Shown here piece by piece: positions 44,554 through 52,378 of a stretch of 64,000 bases of DNA (positions are counted from its first letter, which is position 1; each line of letters opens with the position of its first letter). The stretch comes from Terriglobia bacterium (GTDB lineage: Bacteria; Acidobacteriota; Terriglobia; Bryobacterales; UBA6623): positions 1 through 64,000 of the forward strand of contig VXRL01000057.1 in NCBI GenBank assembly GCA_009838515.1, written 5' to 3'. The translations under genes and the position numbers were made by a program. The notes under the pieces are model-generated. The model did no database searches. It was not told where the DNA came from and saw only the letters and a list, made by a program, of their open reading frames with translations.

Positions 44554-45207
44554 ATGAGTCAGCCAGCCGCAGGATCGGAACTCGCGCCAGGTCTATCCCG
44601 GGGCCATGACGGCAACGCTCGTTGTTTTTGGGGCGCTGGAGATCGGGACTACGCGGACTACCACGATCACGAGTGGGGAGTGCCGACCGACAACGATCTG
44701 ACCCTGTTCGAGAAGATCTGTCTTGAAGGTTTTCAGTCTGGGCTCTCGTGGCTGACGATCCTGCGCAAGCGCGACAACTTCCGGGAGGCCTTTGATGGCT
44801 TCGACTTCGAGCGAGTCGCGGAGTTTGCCGACGCAGATGTCGAGCGTCTGCTGGGGAATGCCGGCATCGTGCGACATCGCGGGAAGATTCGCTCCACGAT
44901 CAACAACGCCAAGAGGGCCCGCGAGCTGGCCGGCGAGACAGGCTCGTTGGCTAGGTATTTCTGGAGTTGGGAGCCTTCCCCGCAGTCGCGCCCTCCCTGC
45001 CTGGACTACGACACCTTGCTCTCGCTGACCAAGACGCCCGAGTCCACCGCTATGTCGAGAGATCTCAAGCGGCGGGGCTGGACATTCGTCGGACCGACAA
45101 CTGCGTATGCGTTCATGCAGGCGATGGGACTAGTGAATGACCACATCGAAGGTTGCTACGTCAGGTCACGGATCGAGCGGTTGCGGGCAGTCTTTCCGCG
45201 GCCATAG
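44554..45207 (+). CDS. tag: DNA-3-methyladenine glycosylase I
   Basis: About 217 residues from the ATG at 44554. The Tag signature is complete: CFWGAGDRDYADYHDHEWGVP with the conserved Cys and His used for zinc, EKICLEGFQSGLSWLTILRK with the catalytic-site Glu and Trp, and GWTFVGPTTAYAFMQAMGLVNDH near the end with the remaining ligand region. It removes 3-methyladenine from alkylated DNA in base-excision repair. It stands alone, divergent from the MBL gene. Confidence 0.95.
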   Translation: MSQPAAGSELAPGLSRGHDGNARCFWGAGDRDYADYHDHEWGVPTDNDLTLFEKICLEGFQSGLSWLTILRKRDNFREAFDGFDFERVAEFADADVERLLGNAGIVRHRGKIRSTINNAKRARELAGETGSLARYFWSWEPSPQSRPPCLDYDTLLSLTKTPESTAMSRDLKRRGWTFVGPTTAYAFMQAMGLVNDHIEGCYVRSRIERLRAVFPRP

Positions 45208-45368
45208 GCGACCACGGATTTGATCGGGCCGAGAAGATTGCCTCGGCAGACAGCGATGATTCTGCATGAGCCCGTGCGGCGGCGCGTTTCGCGTTGGACG
45301 AGTTGTTGTGGGCTAGGGAACCACTCTAAGCACTAGCGGAACTGACCCGTAAGGAACAGGACAAAAGT

Positions 45369-45398
45369 TTGACCACCAATCCGCCGTACAGGTATTTT
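45369..45398 (+). promoter_or_regulatory. Promoter of the DUF433 antitoxin, possibly leaderless
   Basis: A good sigma-70-like pair: TTGACC at 45369-45374, an 18-base spacer, TATTTT at 45393-45398. The ATG of the antitoxin is at 45404, so transcription starting about 7 bases after the -10 would begin at the start codon. No ribosome site is possible in so short a leader. Promoter seen, leaderless start inferred. Confidence 0.55.
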
Positions 45399-45403
45399 GA
45401 AGC

Positions 45404-45631
45404 ATGAATCTCTTGGACCGCATCACCTTGGAGCCCGATAAGAGAAGTGGCAAGCCTTGCATTCGCGGGCTTAGGATCACTGTGCACGACATCCTTGAAT
45501 ATTTGGCATCCGGGATGACGGAAGCGGAAATCTTAGCGGATTTGCCCGATCTGGAGCGCGAAGACATACGGGCGGCACTGGCATTCGCGGCGGAGCGTGA
45601 GCGCAGGTTCGTTTCGATTCCGACCGGATGA
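45404..45631 (+). CDS. DUF433 antitoxin (VapB45-like)
   Basis: A 75-residue DUF433 protein. The diagnostic motif is SGKPCIRGLRITVHDILEYLASGMTEAEILADLPDLEREDIRAAL, a winged-helix-like DNA-binding unit, listed here in parts: GKPCIRGLRI and DILEYLASGM. DUF433 proteins are the antitoxins of PIN-like toxins of the DUF5615 type, and the pair is normally expressed together. The next ATG overlaps its stop (ATGA) and opens a DUF5615-like start, but that frame ends after about 30 codons. The antitoxin is therefore an orphan with a dead partner. Confidence 0.85.
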   Translation: MNLLDRITLEPDKRSGKPCIRGLRITVHDILEYLASGMTEAEILADLPDLEREDIRAALAFAAERERRFVSIPTG

Positions 45632-45720
45632 AGCTCCTCTTCGACGAAAACAAGTTCGCCTTGCGGGAGGATTTCTGCGGACTCGGGCCGCGGCCACGAC
45701 ACCCACCGCCATCCGCCTGA
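45628..45720 (+). pseudogene. Truncated DUF5615 (PIN-like) toxin stub
   Basis: From the ATG at 45628, overlapping the antitoxin stop, the frame reads MKLLFDENKFALREDFCGLG and ends at a TGA after 30 codons. The first nine residues (MKLLFDENK) are the typical DUF5615/Mut7-C start with the catalytic-region Asp and Glu. Nothing after it matches the family, and the rest of the toxin is missing before the M19 gene at 45815. The toxin was deleted after codon nine or so. Confidence 0.7.
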
Positions 45721-45814
45721 GCGCATGCGCTCGCGCGACAGATGCAATGGCTCCCCAGAGCAGTCCGTGCTACCGAGGGCACCGTCGGACCCCAGAATCG
45801 CGGATCATGTACGC

Positions 45815-47092
45815 ATGAATCGACGTCAATTCCTCGGCACGGGCGGTTCCCTTGCTGCCGCCGCACAGTTGTCCGCGCAAACCAACGAGAGGATCGAGCG
45901 CGACCGCCAAGTGGCACTCTCGATCCTGAAGCCCAGCCAACGGGATCTCGCCTACGGCTTGGCTCTGCACGAAGAATCGCTTGTCTTCGACGCCTACGGC
46001 TTTTCACCTAGAGCAGCCGTTGATGGCGACGCCCTGCGCAAACTAGCCGAAGATGGCGGATCGGACATCGAGCTGCGGGACCGCAGCGAGGATATGGCGA
46101 TGACACGGGCCGCCACGGTCGCTGCCGAGCGCGAGGAGTTCATCCGGGCCTGGAATGCAGCCGGCATGACCTGCATCTTTCAGAACTGCGGCGAAGAGAG
46201 CAGCGACCCACTGCGGTTAATCAAACGCCTAGCCCGCTTCACATACCTGACGGATCATCTGGACGGCGTCCTGAGCCGCACGGTCAGTCCAGAGGGAGTC
46301 GAACAAGCCCACGCAGACGGGGTGGGTTGCCTCTACTTCACTGGCAACGGCGTGCCTCTGACGCAGCAATGGGTCTCGGTCGAGGATGAACTGCGCTACG
46401 TGCGGATCTTCTTTCAGCTCGGGATCCGCATGATGCACGTCACGTATAACCGGCGAAACCGGCTCGGCGATGGCTGTGCCGAGACGGCGAACGGCGGCCT
46501 GAGCGACTTCGGCCGCGCCGCCGTCGCCGAGATGAACCGAATCGGGGTGATCGTAGACGTGGCCCACTCTGGGTGGCAAACCAGCCTCGACGCCGCGCGA
46601 GCTTCCGCCAAGCCGATGGTTGCCAGCCACACCACCTGCGCGGGGCTCTACCGTCACATTCGCTCCAAACCGGACGAGGTGATGAGGGCGATCGCAGACA
46701 CTGATGGTCTCGTCGGCATCTGCTGCATTTCGCGCTTCCTGCGGCGGAGCGGAGACATCCAAGCGCTGTTGGACCATATCGACTACGCCGTCAAGCTGCT
46801 TGGCTCCGACCACGTGGCGATCGGCACGGATTTCGCCTACCGCTCGCAATTCACAGAGGCCGAAGCGCGCAAGCTGCCGAGGACAGGCCCAAGACGAACA
46901 CGTTTCGCCGCCCTGTGGCCGGAAGACGATTTCGTCACAGATGCTTCCATGACGCAGAGCCTGGCCTGGACCAACTGGCCGCTGTTCACCGTTGGCATGG
47001 TACAGCGAGGCTATTCCGACGAGTCCATTCGCAAGATCTTGGGCGGAAACGTGCTGAGGGTAGCTCGCGCCGCGCTGGGAAGTGGAGCCTAA
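45815..47092 (+). CDS. Exported M19 dipeptidase-like protein with altered metal site
   Basis: A 425-residue protein from the ATG at 45815 with a Tat signal (MNRRQFLGTGGSLAAAAQLS). The M19 fold is clear: MMHVTYNRRNRLGDGCAE, VIVDVAHSGWQTS, ASHTTCAGLYRHIRSKPDE and HVAIGTDFAYRS. The first zinc motif, normally D-x-H-x-D, reads VFDAYGFSPR, so the His and second Asp are lost. The bridging Glu region, normally I-E-G, reads YFTGNGVP. Only one metal, or none, may be bound. It may have another activity or be a binding protein. It converges on the crotonase gene with a 4-base overlap at the stops. Confidence 0.85.
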   Translation: MNRRQFLGTGGSLAAAAQLSAQTNERIERDRQVALSILKPSQRDLAYGLALHEESLVFDAYGFSPRAAVDGDALRKLAEDGGSDIELRDRSEDMAMTRAATVAAEREEFIRAWNAAGMTCIFQNCGEESSDPLRLIKRLARFTYLTDHLDGVLSRTVSPEGVEQAHADGVGCLYFTGNGVPLTQQWVSVEDELRYVRIFFQLGIRMMHVTYNRRNRLGDGCAETANGGLSDFGRAAVAEMNRIGVIVDVAHSGWQTSLDAARASAKPMVASHTTCAGLYRHIRSKPDEVMRAIADTDGLVGICCISRFLRRSGDIQALLDHIDYAVKLLGSDHVAIGTDFAYRSQFTEAEARKLPRTGPRRTRFAALWPEDDFVTDASMTQSLAWTNWPLFTVGMVQRGYSDESIRKILGGNVLRVARAALGSGA

Positions 47093-47877
47093 GTGCCAGT
47101 GAACGCCGGCCGCCGCTTTTCCACGAACGCGAGGATTCCTTCGCGACCGTCGTGAGTGCGCACGGAATCGGCTATAGCGCGCGTCTCCATTTCCATCTGC
47201 GTCTCGAGGGACTCGCTGAAGCCACCATGAAGCAGGCGCTTCGCAGTTCCCAGCGCGCAAGTAGCTCCCTCTGCCAGGCTGCCGGCCAGCGCCTCCGCCT
47301 CGGAAACGAGGTCATCGTCGGAAACGACCCGCGAGGCTAGGCCCCACTCCACAGCCTCGTCAGCCGACAGCACGCGGTTCGTAAGTGCCAGGTCCAGCGC
47401 CCGCCGCAGGCCGACCAGGCGCGGGAGGAAGTACGTGGAGGACCCATCAGGCGTCAGTCCGGCCTTGGTGTATGCCATGGTGAACTTGGCCGATTGCGAG
47501 GCTACGACAAGATCACCGGAGATCGCCAGGCTGAAGCCGCCTCCGGCCGCGAAACCGTGTACGGCACAGACCACCGGGGCGGACTGCCGGGTCAGCCGCG
47601 AGACCGCGCCGTGGAGGTAGGTCGTGGTCTCCTTCAGGTAGGCAGGCAGATCAACGCCGTGCTTGACAAACGCCTTCAAGTCACCGCCACCGCAGAACAT
47701 CGGTCCGTTGGCCCGGATCAACACCGCTCGGATGTCGGGGTTCTCATCGCACTCGATCGCTGCCGCCAGCAGCTCGCGGGCAGTCTCGGCGTTGATGACG
47801 TTGGCACGGTCAGGTCGGTTCAAGACCAAGTGCGCCAGGTGGTCCTTGACGCTGAGTTCGATTGAGCTGTAATCCAT
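47089..47877 (-). CDS. Enoyl-CoA hydratase/isomerase (crotonase) family
   Basis: About 262 residues from the ATG at 47877. It carries LVLNRPDRANVINAETA, the first oxyanion loop FCGGGDLKAFV, AVHGFAAGGGFSLAISGD for the second, and KAGLTPDGSSTYFLPRLVG, where the second catalytic-position acid is Asp. That change is common among crotonases that isomerise or hydrolyse instead of hydrating. The related gene at 37180 keeps a Glu in the neighbouring position. Specificity is unknown. It overlaps the M19-like gene at the 3' end by 4 bases on the opposite strand. Confidence 0.87.
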   Translation of the reverse strand: MDYSSIELSVKDHLAHLVLNRPDRANVINAETARELLAAAIECDENPDIRAVLIRANGPMFCGGGDLKAFVKHGVDLPAYLKETTTYLHGAVSRLTRQSAPVVCAVHGFAAGGGFSLAISGDLVVASQSAKFTMAYTKAGLTPDGSSTYFLPRLVGLRRALDLALTNRVLSADEAVEWGLASRVVSDDDLVSEAEALAGSLAEGATCALGTAKRLLHGGFSESLETQMEMETRAIADSVRTHDGREGILAFVEKRRPAFTGT

Positions 47878-47981
47878 GGCCCGAGTGTAACCCGGGGCAA
47901 GCGCGGGCACGCCCGGAGCGACGTCGCCTCATGCGGCCTCGACACGCAAGATCGGCCGGGGCTGCCGGAATATTTTTTCAC

Positions 47982-48020
47982 AAATAGATAATTCTTGGGG
48001 GAAATAGATTCCGATATACT
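47982..48020 (+). promoter_or_regulatory. Direct repeats and -10 box upstream of the S24 repressor
   Basis: The octamer AAATAGAT occurs at 47982-47989 and again at 48002-48009, exactly 20 bases apart, about two helical turns. A good -10 hexamer, TATACT, lies at 48015-48020. The region is AT-rich compared with its surroundings. Such spaced half-sites are plausible operators for the repressor encoded immediately downstream (autoregulation). Confidence 0.45.
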
Positions 48021-48032
48021 GCGGGTAGAGCC

Positions 48033-48764
48033 ATGTCAGGTCCTGAAATCATCCAGGTCATTCAAGACGCGCTGCACCGCCAAGGCAGCAATCCTAGCCG
48101 GTTCGCGAAGGAGAACGGATTCTCCGTCAATGCCATCCGCTACATCCTCGAGGGTCGGCCGCCGAGCAGCCGTCGCTTGGCAGAAGTCTGTGAAGCGCTC
48201 GGCTTGGAGTTCTACGTGGGCCCTCCCCGCGTTCCCGAAGGCAAGCGCATCGACGTGAGAGAGCTGGCCAACGAGTTGGACCGGCTAGCCATCGAAGCGC
48301 GGCGGATCGCGGACGATGTCGAGGGAGCGCCCGCCGAGATCGACCAGAACGTCCTGTACGTGTCAGCGCCTCGCTACGAGGTTCAGGCGGCCGCCGGTAG
48401 CGGCGAGGAAGTGCTGGATGAGAGTGTCAAGGGGTACCTAGGCTTCAACAAGACCTGGCTGCGCGAGCGGAACCTGTCTGCCAGCAACCTGGCGGTCATC
48501 GAAGTGCGCGGCGACTCGATGGAGCCCACCCTGCACGACGGAGACAGCGTCCTGCTGGACATGCGATCGCCGCAACTGAAGGACGGAGGGATCTACACGC
48601 TTCGACGAGGTGGCGAATTGCTTGTCAAACGGTTGCGCCGCCAAGGCGCGAGCTGGCTCATCGTCAGCGACAATCTCTCCTACGCAGTCGAGAGCTTGGA
48701 CGAGAACGTCGACGTGCTAGGCCGCGTGGTGTGGCTCGGCCGGACGTTTGCCGACGGCGCCTGA
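48033..48764 (+). CDS. HTH repressor with S24 peptidase domain (LexA/CI-like)
   Basis: A 243-residue protein. Residues 1-60 form an XRE-type helix-turn-helix (SRFAKENGFSVNAIRYILEG, then RRLAEVCEALGLEFYVG). Residues about 110-240 form the S24/LexA-like autoproteolysis domain. The catalytic Ser162 is in RGDSMEPTLHDGD and the Lys199 in ELLVKRLRR. An Ala121-Gly122 pair (AAAGSG) is a plausible self-cleavage site. It could be a stress- or damage-responsive repressor, or a relic of a phage. No phage genes are near, and the window has no recA or SOS gene. Direct repeats upstream suggest autoregulation. Confidence 0.87.
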   Translation: MSGPEIIQVIQDALHRQGSNPSRFAKENGFSVNAIRYILEGRPPSSRRLAEVCEALGLEFYVGPPRVPEGKRIDVRELANELDRLAIEARRIADDVEGAPAEIDQNVLYVSAPRYEVQAAAGSGEEVLDESVKGYLGFNKTWLRERNLSASNLAVIEVRGDSMEPTLHDGDSVLLDMRSPQLKDGGIYTLRRGGELLVKRLRRQGASWLIVSDNLSYAVESLDENVDVLGRVVWLGRTFADGA

Positions 48765-48770
48765 AGCGAC

Positions 48771-50093
48771 CTACCGGTCCACTGGCTGGCCGCCGATGAA
48801 GACCGTGTGGATGTCGCGCAGGTTCCGGATGTTCCCCAAGGGGTTGCTGTTTAGCAGGATCATGTCGGCCACCTTGCCTTCGGCCAGCGTCCCAAAGTCG
48901 CGGTCGATTCCGAGCGCCTCCGACGCGTTCTTCGAGAACGACACGATCACCTGCATGGGCGTCAGGCCCGCCTCGACCATCAGCTCTGCTTCCCAGTGCT
49001 CGAAGTAGCCGGCAAACCGGGCGGGAGGCCCAGTGTCGGTGCCGAAACCGATCTTGACACCCGCATCGGAGAGGGTCTTGAGGTTGCGCATCGCCATGCG
49101 GAAGTTCTCCCGGTTGATCTCTAGTTCCGGATCCGTCTTCTGTGTGTCTCTAAAGTTGGTGCGCAGTTCGTCCACCAAGCCAGCCTCTACGCTTCGGGTG
49201 AAGAACGGATCGGCGAGCCAGTCAGGTGCGTCCGCGTACACATACGTGGACTGTTCCCGTGTCAGGGTGGGCGAGTACGTGACGCCCCGGGCCAGCAGTC
49301 TGCGAATCAGCCCGCGGTCCACATCGGCATCGCGCACGCTGTGCACGACCATGTCCAAGCCGGCTTCGACCAACAGCTTGGCGTCGGCAAGTTCGTACAG
49401 GTGCGCGACCGCTAGCAGCCCCCGCTCGTGGGCTTGGTCGATGATGGCCCGGCATACCGACGGTTTGAGCTTTTCGAACGTGCCGTGGTGGCTATCGACC
49501 CACATCTTCACCAACTCGGCACCTTTTTCCGCCAACCGATCCACGTGCTGCCGCGCCGCGGCTGGTGTTGCGACTTCAAGCGCCAAGCCCTTCACGCCCG
49601 GTACGTGGGTGGGGTAGCCGTTTGGAGTCGTAAAGCCATGCAGGGCGGTGCGGACTCGGGCCAATCCGGGCAGAGTGCCTCGGTTCACGTCGTTGCGCAC
49701 ACCTAGGACGGCATCCATGTCCGTCCCGAGGCTGGTAGTCGTCGTCACACCGTAGGAGGCGTAGATCCGCAGGTTGTCGATGACGTTTTCCCGAGAGTAG
49801 TGCTCTTGGGACTGCGCCAAGCCCTTGGTCAGCCCGACATGGCCGTGCAAGTTGATAATGCCCGGAACCAAGGTCTTTCCCCGCCCATCGATCACCCGCG
49901 GGTCGCCCGAAATCTGGTACGTTCCGCCCTCGCCGATGACCGCGATGCGTCCCCCAAGCACAAGCACCGTGGCGTTCAGCGTCGGCGGGCCTCCGCTTCC
50001 GTCGACCAAGGTGACGTTTTCAATGACCAGCGGGCGCTGGGCCGTCAGGACCAGCGGCAACAGCAAGGCCAGAATTCCAACGCGAAGCCGCAT
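48771..50093 (-). CDS. Secreted amidohydrolase
   Basis: A 440-residue protein with a signal peptide (MRLRVGILALLLPLVLTAQ). The amidohydrolase barrel has the N-terminal metal motif NLHGHVGLT (H-x-H), a Lys in ELVKMWVDSHHG that may be carboxylated, His in VAHLYELADA and VHSVRDADV, and the terminal Asp in FGTDTGPPARF. It belongs to the imidazolonepropionase-like group often annotated so without evidence. It should hydrolyse amide or cyclic bonds outside the cytoplasm; the substrate is unknown. It converges on the S24 repressor gene with 6 bp between them. Confidence 0.85.
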   Translation of the reverse strand: MRLRVGILALLLPLVLTAQRPLVIENVTLVDGSGGPPTLNATVLVLGGRIAVIGEGGTYQISGDPRVIDGRGKTLVPGIINLHGHVGLTKGLAQSQEHYSRENVIDNLRIYASYGVTTTTSLGTDMDAVLGVRNDVNRGTLPGLARVRTALHGFTTPNGYPTHVPGVKGLALEVATPAAARQHVDRLAEKGAELVKMWVDSHHGTFEKLKPSVCRAIIDQAHERGLLAVAHLYELADAKLLVEAGLDMVVHSVRDADVDRGLIRRLLARGVTYSPTLTREQSTYVYADAPDWLADPFFTRSVEAGLVDELRTNFRDTQKTDPELEINRENFRMAMRNLKTLSDAGVKIGFGTDTGPPARFAGYFEHWEAELMVEAGLTPMQVIVSFSKNASEALGIDRDFGTLAEGKVADMILLNSNPLGNIRNLRDIHTVFIGGQPVDR

Positions 50094-50374
50094 CGCCGTT
50101 GGATTCTAGCATGTGCGAGACCGCCCCCGGAGGCTCTGAGCCTACGGTCGGAGAGCGTAGCCACGAGAGCCTCGGGGAGAGGCACCGAGCAGCCCAGTGG
50201 CACCCGCTGCGCGCCTGGGACAGCGATCTGTGCAGTGCCTCGAGAACCACCCGGTTGGCTGCGAGCGGGCTGGTCGCCAGACTCCGGCTTGGTAAGCTAC
50301 GACAGGAGCGAGCGAGCTGGACTCCGCCTGCGCCGGACTGCTGACGGCTATGCTAGTGCGGATCGGACACATCG

Positions 50375-51190
50375 ATGCTAATTGACACGAACAAGTGCGT
50401 TGCCTGCGCAAACTGCGTGCCTGTCTGCCCGATGGGCGCCATCTACGTAGACCCGGACATAGGCCGCGCTCGGATCAACCAAGACGAGTGCGTCGAATGC
50501 GGCACCTGCTTCAGAGGCATGAGCCAAGAGCACCTCAATCCCACGATGGTGCGCACGGTGCGCAAGCTCGCGCGACTGTTCCGTTTCCGCTTCGAGCCCG
50601 AGCCTGACGTCTGCCCCACGGCTGCTTTCGTGATGAACGAATTGGAGATGCCGCGCCTGGTCCGGCAGGTCTTTTCCGACCCGGTCGTGGAACACAAGTC
50701 GACCGGCATCAAGGGGCGCGGAACGGAAGAGGTCAAGACCAACGACGTCAGTCCGCGAGTCGGCGTGGGCGAGGTCGGGTATACCATCGAGTTCGGCCGG
50801 CCGGGCGTAGGGGTCCGCTTCCGCGACATCCAGGAAATGACGCTCGAGCTGGCGCGCATGGGGGTGCAGTTCGAGGCCAAGAACCCGATCAGCCACCTGA
50901 TGACCGACAAGAGCACCGGCCAGATCCGAGCTGACATCCTTGACGAGAAGATCCTCTCGGCCATTGTCGAGATCAAGACGACACTCGATCAGGTGAAAGC
51001 GGTACTAGGCACGGTGGAGGAGGTCAACCGTCGGATCGATACCGTGACAGCCGTTGGAATCTCCACCCGCTGTGACGACAGCGGCGAAGAGACGCGGCTG
51101 GCTCAGGTCTTGGAAGACTTGGGCTACGGTGCCGAGCGTGCCAAGACGAACATGGGCCTTGGCAGGCTGACCAACGCGGAGGCCGCATGA
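50375..51190 (+). CDS. Ferredoxin-like two-cluster protein of unknown function
   Basis: A 271-residue protein. The N-terminus holds a classical [4Fe-4S] motif CVACANCVPVCP (Cys8, 11, 14, 18), then a second set CVECGTC (Cys39, 42, 45) whose fourth ligand, Cys80 in DVCPTAAF, lies 34 residues further on. The intervening basic segment (FRGMSQEHLNPTMVRTVRKL) is an unusual insertion. The remaining 190 residues contain GRGTEEVKTNDVSPRVGVGE and FGRPGVGVRFRDIQEMTLE, features I associate with an uncharacterised family found mainly in anaerobes, but I cannot verify this. The stop overlaps the next gene (ATGA). Probably an electron-transfer subunit. Confidence 0.75.
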   Translation: MLIDTNKCVACANCVPVCPMGAIYVDPDIGRARINQDECVECGTCFRGMSQEHLNPTMVRTVRKLARLFRFRFEPEPDVCPTAAFVMNELEMPRLVRQVFSDPVVEHKSTGIKGRGTEEVKTNDVSPRVGVGEVGYTIEFGRPGVGVRFRDIQEMTLELARMGVQFEAKNPISHLMTDKSTGQIRADILDEKILSAIVEIKTTLDQVKAVLGTVEEVNRRIDTVTAVGISTRCDDSGEETRLAQVLEDLGYGAERAKTNMGLGRLTNAEAA

Positions 51191-51861
51191 CCAATACGCT
51201 CCACCGCTACGGCAAGTCCGAGTCCTTCCGAGACGACTTCATCTTGTTTTGCATTCCTTCTCCCGGCAAGAACGACGAGGGTGCCGTGGAGAAGCAGAAG
51301 GCTTTCTTGCGCATCTGCGCCCGCCACAACCCGGTCAACATGGGCAACGGAAATCGAGGAAGCTTCAAGCCTGAGCGGCACCTCGACCCGCGTTCCCACT
51401 GGAATCGTGACCTCTCCCCGGATTGGGAGGGAGTGATCGAGGGCGTCAACAAGCCCGGTACGGCAGCAGCAGTGTTCGATTCCGAGGAGAACGCCAGGTT
51501 ATGCCTGCAAGAGGTCGTGGATGCCGACCTAGGCCTGTCGGTAAACCTCAGCACCTCAGTGAGCGGCGCCAAGGAAGTAGCGCACTGCTGCGGCATCCCC
51601 CGTCACAGCGTCGAGTACTCCCTGGGCTTCACGGACCCGCACGATCACCTGCCGAACAGCCAGGTTCTGGAACTGGCCACGATGTGCGGCCACGGCATGG
51701 TGTCGTTCAACATGGCCCGCAAGATGCTTGACATGGTGCGGGAAGGGCGTCGCACGCCGGACCAAGCGGTAACCACCCTGGCCCGCTTCTGTCCGTGCGG
51801 AGTCTACAACCCTGCTCGGGCGCGCAGGCTGTTGGAAGAAGCCCGCACCAAAGCGACATAG
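51187..51861 (+). CDS. Cysteine-motif partner of the ferredoxin-like protein, unknown function
   Basis: A 224-residue soluble protein starting on the ATGA that ends the preceding gene. I do not recognise a named family. Cysteines cluster in well-formed motifs: VAHCCGIPRHSVEYSLGF (Cys134, Cys135), LATMCGHGMVSFNMARKM (Cys167) and RFCPCGVYNPARARRLLE (Cys202, Cys204). These look like metal- or cluster-binding elements. The middle has NMGNGNRGSFKPERHLDP and ADLGLSVNLSTSVSG. The tight coupling to a two-cluster ferredoxin-like protein suggests that the two act together in one redox reaction. No signal peptide, so cytoplasmic. Confidence 0.7.
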   Translation: MTNTLHRYGKSESFRDDFILFCIPSPGKNDEGAVEKQKAFLRICARHNPVNMGNGNRGSFKPERHLDPRSHWNRDLSPDWEGVIEGVNKPGTAAAVFDSEENARLCLQEVVDADLGLSVNLSTSVSGAKEVAHCCGIPRHSVEYSLGFTDPHDHLPNSQVLELATMCGHGMVSFNMARKMLDMVREGRRTPDQAVTTLARFCPCGVYNPARARRLLEEARTKAT

Positions 51862-52378
51862 AGCCACGCATCATTGAAGCGGCGTGAAGCTAGCCACAGC
51901 CAATTCTCCGTCACCTTGACCGGCAATTCTCCTGCCGTGCAACGATGAGCCGTGCTCCCCCTGCCCAACTTTCGTTGCGAGGGCTGCACGCGACAAACTG
52001 AACGCAGTCCGACGCCGACGTCATCACGAACGGCTGCGCCGGCTCACGCACTTGCCACGGAGGCGATAGCCGATAACCGAAATGCTGGCGCTTTCCTGGC
52101 TACCCCATCGTTAGGATCATGCCCCGCGAACCGACATCTCGGAAGTTGACGTCGATGGTCAGCGGACAGCGGCGTAGTGCACACTGCGCTGTTAGGGCGG
52201 ATTTTGCGTTCTCAGTCGGAAAATAACCCCGACCGATTGATGGAACGAGATTTCCCAACACCAACCGAGCGAACCACTCCTAAACCCTTCCTCCTCTCGC
52301 TGTTAGCTACTCGCGATCGCCTGCCGCGTTGACCGGTCGCGGCCCTTCACCCGACGGGTTGGCTACAATCCTGCCAGC
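51862..52378. other. Intergenic region without a supported gene
   Basis: About 520 bases between the Cys-motif protein and the esterase fusion. I see no gene or RNA. A TACAAT -10-like box at 52364-52369 sits 9 bases before the next ATG, with no visible ribosome site between. Confidence 0.4.

Noticed and set aside
46229-47260. A 343-codon open frame on the minus strand
   Set aside because: It is antisense to the M19-like gene and overlaps the crotonase gene in another frame; no motifs.
52329-52369. TTGACC and TACAAT as one promoter ahead of the esterase fusion
   Set aside because: The spacing is 29 bases, too long for a sigma-70-type promoter; only the -10-like box is kept.
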